Shown: piece by piece, positions 59,218 through 64,000 of the stretch
Numbering within the stretch: the first letter of the stretch is position 1
How the letters are laid out: every line of letters starts with the position of its first letter
Source: Caballeronia sp031450805
GTDB taxonomy: Bacteria > Pseudomonadota > Gammaproteobacteria > Burkholderiales > Burkholderiaceae
Direction of reading: 5' to 3'
Assembly (NCBI RefSeq): GCF_031450805.1
Contig: NZ_JARTVY010000001.1
Location: forward strand, 2,480,001-2,544,000
DNA: 64,000 bases
Translations under genes and position numbers: made by a program
The notes under the pieces: generated by a model
The model's input: only the letters and a program-made list of their open reading frames with translations
Told to the model about the DNA's origin: nothing
The model's database searches: none

Positions 59218-60828
59218 ATGACGCAACCGTCGAATCCGCTCTCGCTGCCCGAAGGCGTGGCAATCTCGGCCGATATCCAGCCCGGCTTCGAAACGATCCT
59301 CACGCGGGAGGCGCTCGCTTTCGTCGCGATGCTGCATCGCCGCTTCGAGCCGCGTCGCCAGGAACTGCTCGCGGCGCGCGTCGAACGGACAAAGCGGCTC
59401 GATGCAGGCGAGCGCCCCGGCTTCCTCGAAGCAACGAAGGCCATTCGCGAAGGCGACTGGACTGTCGCGCCGCTGCCGCGGGATCTGCAATGCCGTCGCG
59501 TCGAGATTACGGGGCCGGTGGAGCGCAAGATGATCATCAACGCGCTCAACTCCGGCGCTGATTCGTACATGACCGACTTCGAGGACTCGAACGCGCCCGT
59601 TTGGGAAAACCAGATCGCCGGCCAGATCAACCTCGGGGAAGCCGTGCGCCGCACGATCTCGCTGGATCAGAACGGCAAGTCGTACAAGCTGAACGACAAG
59701 GTGGCGACGCTGATCGTGCGCCCGCGTGGCTGGCATCTCGATGAAAAGCACGTGACCGTCGACGGCCAGCGCGTTTCCGGCGGCATCTTCGACTTCGCGC
59801 TCTTCCTGTTCCACAACGCGCACGAACTGATCGCGCGCGGCAGCGGCCCGTACTTCTATCTGCCGAAGATGGAAAGCCATCTCGAAGCGCGCCTGTGGAA
59901 CGACATCTTCATCGCGGCGCAGGAAGGCATCGGCATCCCGCGCGGGACGATTCGCGCGACGGTGCTCGTCGAAACCATCCTCGCCGCGTTCGAGATGGAC
60001 GAGATCCTGTACGAGTTGCGCGAACACAGCTCCGGGCTCAACGCGGGCCGGTGGGACTATATCTTCTCGGCGATCAAGAAGTTCAGGAACGATCCCGACT
60101 TCTGCCTCGCGGACCGCTCGCAGATCACGATGACCGTGCCCTTCATGCGCGCCTATGCGCTGCAATTGCTGAAGACGTGCCACAGGCGCAACGCGCCGGC
60201 GATCGGCGGCATGGCCGCGCTGATTCCGATCAAGAACGATGCCGCCGCGAACGACAAGGCGATGGGCGGCGTGCGCGCCGACAAGGCTCGCGACGCCACC
60301 GACGGCTACGACGGCGGCTGGGTCGCGCATCCGGGCCTCGTGCCTGTCGCGATGGAAGAGTTCGTCAAGGTGCTCGGTGAAGCGCCCAACCAGATCGGCA
60401 AGCAGCGCGACGACGTGCAAGTGACCGCGCACGACCTGCTCGATTTCCGTCCCGAAGCGCCGATCACCGAAGCGGGCCTGCGCAACAACGTGAACGTCGG
60501 CATTCACTATCTGGGTTCGTGGCTCGCGGGCAATGGTTGCGTGCCCATCCACAACCTGATGGAAGACGCCGCGACCGCCGAGATTTCGCGCTCGCAAGTG
60601 TGGCAATGGATTCGCTCGCCGAAGGGCAAGCTGGACGACGGCCGCAAGGTGACGGCGCCGATGGTGCGCGAGATCGTCATCGACGAACTGGAGAAAGTGA
60701 AGCTGAGCGTCGGCGGCTCGGGCAGCGATACGAAGCCGTATGAGCGCGCAGCGAAGATCTTCGAAACGATGTCGACGTCCGACGAGTTCACCGACTTCCT
60801 GACTTTGCCGCTGTACGAGGAAATCTGA
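59218..60828 (+). CDS. aceB: Malate synthase A
   Basis: The 536-residue TIM-barrel enzyme condenses glyoxylate with acetyl-CoA to give malate, completing the glyoxylate shunt begun by AceA. The catalytic-loop segments LIVRPRGWHLDEKHV and ETILAAFEMDEILYELREHS are intact, followed by RWDYIFSAIKKF. The length matches isoform A rather than the longer GlcB form. A good AAGGAG precedes the ATG, and a strong terminator follows. Confidence 0.98.
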   Translation: MTQPSNPLSLPEGVAISADIQPGFETILTREALAFVAMLHRRFEPRRQELLAARVERTKRLDAGERPGFLEATKAIREGDWTVAPLPRDLQCRRVEITGPVERKMIINALNSGADSYMTDFEDSNAPVWENQIAGQINLGEAVRRTISLDQNGKSYKLNDKVATLIVRPRGWHLDEKHVTVDGQRVSGGIFDFALFLFHNAHELIARGSGPYFYLPKMESHLEARLWNDIFIAAQEGIGIPRGTIRATVLVETILAAFEMDEILYELREHSSGLNAGRWDYIFSAIKKFRNDPDFCLADRSQITMTVPFMRAYALQLLKTCHRRNAPAIGGMAALIPIKNDAAANDKAMGGVRADKARDATDGYDGGWVAHPGLVPVAMEEFVKVLGEAPNQIGKQRDDVQVTAHDLLDFRPEAPITEAGLRNNVNVGIHYLGSWLAGNGCVPIHNLMEDAATAEISRSQVWQWIRSPKGKLDDGRKVTAPMVREIVIDELEKVKLSVGGSGSDTKPYERAAKIFETMSTSDEFTDFLTLPLYEEI

Positions 60829-60852
60829 TCGCGCTTTGGACGCACCGTGATG

Positions 60853-60890
60853 AAACGGCCCGCGAGTTCGCGCTCGCGGGCCGTTTGTTC
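60853..60890 (+). terminator. Intrinsic terminator after aceB
   Basis: AAACGGCCCGCGAG (60853-60866) pairs perfectly with CTCGCGGGCCGTTT (60873-60886), followed by GTTC. The stem is 14 bp long and GC-rich, though the T tract is short. Confidence 0.8.
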
Positions 60891-60991
60891 ATCCGACGCG
60901 CGCCCACGGATGGAGCACGGCGTGTGCTACATTGCGCATCGTCTTTTTCAACGATTCAACCGTGGAGCGCACTCACCGTGCGAACGACAGC

Positions 60992-61252
60992 ATGAGCAAT
61001 ATCCAGCTCGATATCGAATGGACCGAAGCAGCATCGCGCAAAATCGAAAAGCTGATGCCGCGCAATGCCAATAAAGACGCGTTTCTCGCGTTGCCGCCGA
61101 TCGAATGCCTCCCGATGGAAGGCGACGTGCTTTTTCTGGGACCGGATGGAAAGCAGCAGCCTTTCATCGTCGCGGAACGCCAGTATCACCATGACGGCGA
61201 AGCGGACTGGACCATCATCCTCATTCTCGACGTCCCGCAGTCAACGCATTGA
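60992..61252 (+). CDS. Small protein, function unknown
   Basis: The 86-residue product (MSNIQLDIEWTEAAS...) is soluble and acidic, with alternating hydrophobic strands (DVLFLGPDGKQQPFIVAERQ, then DWTIILILDVP). I do not recognise the family. The reading frame extends 20 codons further upstream, but ATG 60992 gives a sensible N-terminus; the ribosome site is weak. It stands alone between the aceB terminator and the convergent monooxygenase gene. It looks like a small conserved domain rather than random sequence. Confidence 0.6.
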   Translation: MSNIQLDIEWTEAASRKIEKLMPRNANKDAFLALPPIECLPMEGDVLFLGPDGKQQPFIVAERQYHHDGEADWTIILILDVPQSTH

Positions 61253-61276
61253 GCGCGCGGCGTTCGCGCTGCGTCG

Positions 61277-61567
61277 TCAGAGCAGCCTGGTCGACACGTG
61301 CACTTCGCCATGCTCGACGAACTCGGGCGACCGGGCGCGAAACGCCTGGATATGCGCCGTCTTGCCGTGCTCTTCTAGCGCGGCTTCGCTGGCCCAGCGC
61401 TCGACGAAGATGAAGCGGCGCGGCTCCTTGATGTCCCGATGCAGATCGTACTGAAGCGCGCCGGGCTCCCGGCGCGTCGGCTCGACATTCGCTTCGGCGA
61501 GTTGTCTGAGTTCTTCTTCCTTTCCCGGCTTGGCGACGAAAATAGCGACGACGGCGACTTCTTCCAC
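61277..61567 (-). CDS. Antibiotic biosynthesis monooxygenase (ABM) domain protein
   Basis: The 96-residue dimeric ferredoxin-like fold protein matches the ABM/YgiN-type quinol monooxygenase family: VVAIFVAKPGKEEELRQL, TRREPGALQYDLHRD, and FIFVERWASEAALEEHGKTAHIQAF. Family members oxidise quinols or other aromatics without cofactor; the substrate here is unknown. The start is GTG 61567 with GGGAGA eight bases upstream. It converges on the preceding 86-residue gene. Confidence 0.9.
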   Translation of the reverse strand: MEEVAVVAIFVAKPGKEEELRQLAEANVEPTRREPGALQYDLHRDIKEPRRFIFVERWASEAALEEHGKTAHIQAFRARSPEFVEHGEVHVSTRLL

Positions 61568-61652
61568 GAGCGGTTCTCCCTGTTTTCAGTAAACGTTAAA
61601 AGCGAAGCATAAACGTCCGCCATAAAGTCTGCCTGAAACGCATATCGCAGGT

Positions 61653-61860
61653 TAAAAGAAAAAGCCCGCGCTTGGTTAAAGCGCGGGCAAAAGCCGTCGC
61701 CCTACGAGGATAGGCGACGGGGCCATCGGGGCTCGCGCGCGAGCCGTTGTCCGGGAAAGGTGTATCGATCACGGCTTTATCAGGGCCGTGCGGCGCAGTC
61801 GTCTCGCCATGCACGCAATGTAATGGTCGCGCGCCAATTTTTATAAGCTATTGCGCACAT
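61653..61860 (-). ncRNA. Candidate structured small RNA
   Basis: On the minus strand four stem-loops follow one another: CACGGC/GCCGTG (61790-61770), the 16-bp palindrome GGCTCGCGCGCGAGCC (61745-61730), CCGTCGCC/GGCGACGG (61720-61694) and GCCCGCGCTT/AAGCGCGGGC (61688-61664). The last is followed by TTTTTCTTTT, a textbook terminator. The bamC transcript already ends at its own terminator 300 bp upstream, so this terminator serves something else. A TATAAA near 61840-61850 on the minus strand could be a -10, without a good -35. The 5' end is a guess, and no known RNA family is recognised. Confidence 0.4.
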
Positions 61861-61972
61861 TCGACGATAGAAACAATCGTCAGCGCAATAAATGTGTGCG
61901 GTTTATATCGCCCGCACTGCTGGCTGTCTTTTAATTGGGTTATTGGTCGCTTGCACGCGGTGAGAGCGTCGC

Positions 61973-62003
61973 AAAAAAAAACCGCCTCGCGAAGAGGCGG
62001 TTT
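61973..62003 (-). terminator. Intrinsic terminator after bamC
   Basis: On the minus strand AACCGCCTC pairs with GAGGCGGTT (62002-61980) and is followed by nine T residues. It lies about 40 bp past the bamC stop. Confidence 0.9.
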
Positions 62004-62041
62004 GCATGCGGTACAACCTCCACGTTCCGTGGAGGAGTCGC

Positions 62042-63247
62042 TCAGCTGATCTGGCCCGCGAGCAACGCCATGATCTGACGCGCTTGCGGCGACGAATCCA
62101 CTTCGCCCTTGTCGTCGACGATAGCGACCCGCGTTTGCGCTTCCGTGATCGCCCGCACATTTACCTGATACTGCTTCGCCACGATTTCCTTGCGGCCGTG
62201 GAAGACCTGGCTCCAGAAGCCCTGCTCGCGTGCGGATTTGTCGTTCGGGTCCACGTAGCGGACGTAATAGACGCCGCGCGCGCGGTCGCGGTCGTCCACC
62301 GTGAAGCTCGCGCGATCCAGCGCCATGCCCACGCGCAGCCAGGCGCGGTCATACGCTTCGGGCAGCGTCAGTTGCGCCGACGTGGCTTCCGGCACCGTCT
62401 CGTTGCGGATCGCGCTGTTTCCGGCGTTGGCCGCGTTCTGTGCGGCCACGGCGGCGGCTTTCGAATCGCCGCCCTTGGCCGGTCGCGCTTTGGCTGCATT
62501 CGCCGATGGCGCGCTCACATCCGCCGCGCCCGATGCCGTGCGCGAATCCGCCATTGCCAGCGACGACATCAGCCGCTTCAGATATTCGTTCTCCAGCGCG
62601 GGATCGTTCGGCCGTGCCTGCCACTGGCTGGAGTCGTTATTGACGCCCGTGAGGGCCTCGCGCATGCCCTTCTGGCTGATGAACACGTAGGTGCCGCCGG
62701 TGGGCGCGGCTTCGAGACGCGTGCGGTACTTGTTGCGCTCGGCGGTGACATACGAGTTGCCGGTGGCTTTCGCGAGCGTGTCGCGGATCAGGCCGTCCGA
62801 AATCTGCGGATGCGTTTCGTTCCAGTCCGTTTCCATCACGCCCTTGTCGCGCGAATCGACTACGAGCAGAAAGCCCTGCTCTTGCCAGAAGCGGCGAACT
62901 TGCGGCCAGACCTGATCCGGCGCGCGGCCGTCGATGACGAGCCAGCGTTCCGCGCCGTCGCGCTGAATGCGCATGCCTGATACGGGCGGCACGACGGTCG
63001 GCGCGTTCGGCGCGACTTTCTGAACCTGCTGGAGGTCGGAGAGCGATGCCTGCCCGCTTTGCGGCGGAAGCGAGCGCTGATCGCCCGCTTCGTCGAGAAG
63101 GTTCGGCGGAACGGCGAGCGACGACTGCTTCGAGCGCTGGTCGCTCTTGTAATTGATCGCGGTGGGGGAAGACGTGCCGCATCCCGCCACGATCCCGGCC
63201 ACCGTCAAAAGCGCAGCCATCCGCTTGGTCACACGAAAATCTGTCAT
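62042..63247 (-). CDS. bamC: Outer membrane protein assembly factor BamC (NlpB)
   Basis: The 401-residue lipoprotein is an accessory subunit of the BAM complex. The signal peptide ends in a lipobox VAGC (Cys at about residue 23), followed by a long flexible linker and two helix-grip domains. Motifs such as WPQVRRFWQEQGFLLVVDSR and the later RVGMALDRASFTVDDRDRARG fit BamC. The middle linker (about residues 245-285) is Ala/Ser-rich. BamA is coded at the other end of the window. A candidate promoter, TTGCAC-18-TAAAAT, lies just upstream. Confidence 0.92.
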   Translation of the reverse strand: MTDFRVTKRMAALLTVAGIVAGCGTSSPTAINYKSDQRSKQSSLAVPPNLLDEAGDQRSLPPQSGQASLSDLQQVQKVAPNAPTVVPPVSGMRIQRDGAERWLVIDGRAPDQVWPQVRRFWQEQGFLLVVDSRDKGVMETDWNETHPQISDGLIRDTLAKATGNSYVTAERNKYRTRLEAAPTGGTYVFISQKGMREALTGVNNDSSQWQARPNDPALENEYLKRLMSSLAMADSRTASGAADVSAPSANAAKARPAKGGDSKAAAVAAQNAANAGNSAIRNETVPEATSAQLTLPEAYDRAWLRVGMALDRASFTVDDRDRARGVYYVRYVDPNDKSAREQGFWSQVFHGRKEIVAKQYQVNVRAITEAQTRVAIVDDKGEVDSSPQARQIMALLAGQIS

Positions 63248-63666
63248 GTCTGGAAAGTCCTTCCGCTACGCCACGGCGTTCGCCCGTGGATCAACCCAGC
63301 ATTTTACCGGTCCGGCGGACCGCCGTGCAAAAAGAGGCATCGAGGGCGGCGCATGACCCGCATGTCGTCGAACGCTGCGCTTGATCAGCCGAAAACGGCG
63401 ATGCACTGGCTGTCAGCAGTTCACGATGCAACACCGCCTGACGAGTGATGCTTTCCGCCCGATTTTGACAATTTATGACAGTCGCGACAAATCATCGCCG
63501 CTTCCCGTTCGAACGCACGCAACCCCTTGTTTTATAGACGCTTCTTTCGCTTGCAACGCACTTTCCCAGCGGCGCAAACGACACGGCACCCCCGCCTCCC
63601 TGTGTCCCATTCATCCTAAAATTCAATCTCAAAAATAGGAATAATCCCAAGAAGTCGGAGAGCAAA
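63248..63666. other. Divergent intergenic region between bamC and the DUF2844 gene
   Basis: This 419-bp region serves both genes. On the minus strand TTGCAC (63330-63325) and TAAAAT (63306-63301) with an 18-bp spacer form a fair bamC promoter. On the plus strand a perfect TTGACA lies at 63465-63470, but the -10 at the right distance is poor. The DNA from about 63440 to 63660 is clearly more A/T-rich than the surroundings. No gene is seen. Confidence 0.5.
63301..63330 (-). promoter_or_regulatory. Candidate bamC promoter
   Basis: On the minus strand TTGCAC is followed after 18 bp by TAAAAT, giving a leader of about 45 nt before the bamC ATG. Judged by eye only. Confidence 0.45.
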
Positions 63667-64000
63667 ATGAAGAAGTTAAGACATCCTCATCGCGTAGCCG
63701 GGGCCGCCATCGCGATGACAATCCTGTCGGGCGTGAGTCCGCTGTCGCATGCACAACTCGGCGCGACGGGGCGCACCGCGGACGCATCCGACGGAGCGGT
63801 CGTCAACCGTTCCGGGAGCGGGCTCGTGACTTACCGCGAGACGACCGACGCGCATGGCGTCGCCGTGCGGCAGTACGTCGATTCGACGGGCGCCGTGTAC
63901 GCCGTGTCCTGGCGCGGCCCCGCGATGCCCGACGTGCAGGCGCTGCTCGGCGCGTATTTCCAGCGCTTCAGGGAGGCCGCGAACGCGTCCGCCGGCGATG
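63667..64000 (+). CDS. DUF2844 family secreted protein (partial, 3' end beyond window)
   Basis: The visible 111 residues start with a signal peptide (basic MKKLRHPHR, hydrophobic VAGAAIAMTILSGVSPL, cleavage near SHAQ). Beyond it the VTYRETTDAHGVAVRQYVD and VYAVSWRGPAMPDVQALLG segments are typical of DUF2844 proteins common in Burkholderia. The ATG has GGAGAG upstream. The function is unknown; the C-terminus lies outside the window. It is divergent from bamC. Confidence 0.85.
   Translation, partial: MKKLRHPHRVAGAAIAMTILSGVSPLSHAQLGATGRTADASDGAVVNRSGSGLVTYRETTDAHGVAVRQYVDSTGAVYAVSWRGPAMPDVQALLGAYFQRFREAANASAGD

Larger units (their letters stand above)
61568..62041. other. Gene-poor region between the ABM gene and bamC
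   Basis: The 474-bp region has no convincing protein gene. It holds the bamC terminator (61973-62003), a run of four stem-loops ending in a second minus-strand terminator (61653-61790), and an A/T-rich stretch at 61840-61960. The candidate small RNA is entered separately. Confidence 0.6.

Noticed and set aside
61596..61814. A 72-codon minus-strand ORF across the candidate small RNA
   Set aside because: No ribosome site or protein-like pattern; it is better explained by the stem-loop sequence.

Overview
The window is a stretch of chromosomal, mostly housekeeping DNA from a high-GC betaproteobacterium of the family Burkholderiaceae. The gene order (lpx, bamA, rseP, dxr, cdsA, uppS, frr, pyrH, tsf, rpsB in one run, with map-glnD diverging from it) and the protein sequences fit Burkholderia, Paraburkholderia or Caballeronia. 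The species cannot be fixed from the sequence alone. I see no prophage, insertion sequence, integron, CRISPR array, tRNA or rRNA.

Left block (1-15.8 kb, minus strand): an envelope and translation supercluster. Read in transcription order it runs rpsB, tsf, pyrH, frr, uppS, cdsA, dxr, rseP, bamA, ompH/skp, lpxD, fabZ, lpxA, lpxB, rnhB and a TrmH-family RNA methyltransferase cut by the window edge. It combines translation factors, UMP kinase, isoprenoid, undecaprenyl and phospholipid precursor synthesis, outer-membrane protein assembly and lipid A synthesis. A good sigma70-like promoter (TTGAGC-18-TATACT) lies about 200 bp upstream of rpsB, and a strong intrinsic terminator or attenuator separates rpsB from tsf.

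Middle block (16-31 kb): map, glnD and an RluB-type pseudouridine synthase run rightward. The last carries fifteen 72-bp tandem repeats coding a 24-residue charged linker. After a small unrecognised gene and an 11-bp minisatellite come smc, a zipA-like gene, ligA and a def-like gene leftward, plus an EamA transporter.

31.4-41.5 kb: lysine/diaminopimelate genes dapC, dapD, an ArsC/Spx-like gene and dapE, then prmB, a cardiolipin synthase, a glutathione peroxidase, an ABC-F ATPase and a CoA-transferase/racemase gene broken by an in-frame stop. 41.4-52.1 kb: a small unrecognised gene, radA, alr, lplT, thiamin salvage genes thiM-thiE-thiD, a DUF1853 gene, a family-4 uracil-DNA glycosylase with a long disordered N-terminus, rimI, tsaB and an acyl-CoA-binding protein.

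Right block (52-64 kb): a DEAD-box helicase with an RGG-like tail, then the two glyoxylate-shunt genes aceA and aceB. Between them lie a universal stress protein, a frameshifted DUF3800 gene and a LysR regulator divergent from a haloacid dehalogenase. Two small genes, a candidate structured small RNA, bamC and the start of a DUF2844 gene close the window.

No clearly new multi-gene system was found. The observations most worth a second look are the repeat-expanded RluB, the candidate small RNA near 61.65-61.86 kb, the 11-bp repeat tract, the 78-residue protein with a ParB-like box, the palindrome before aceA and the two broken genes.
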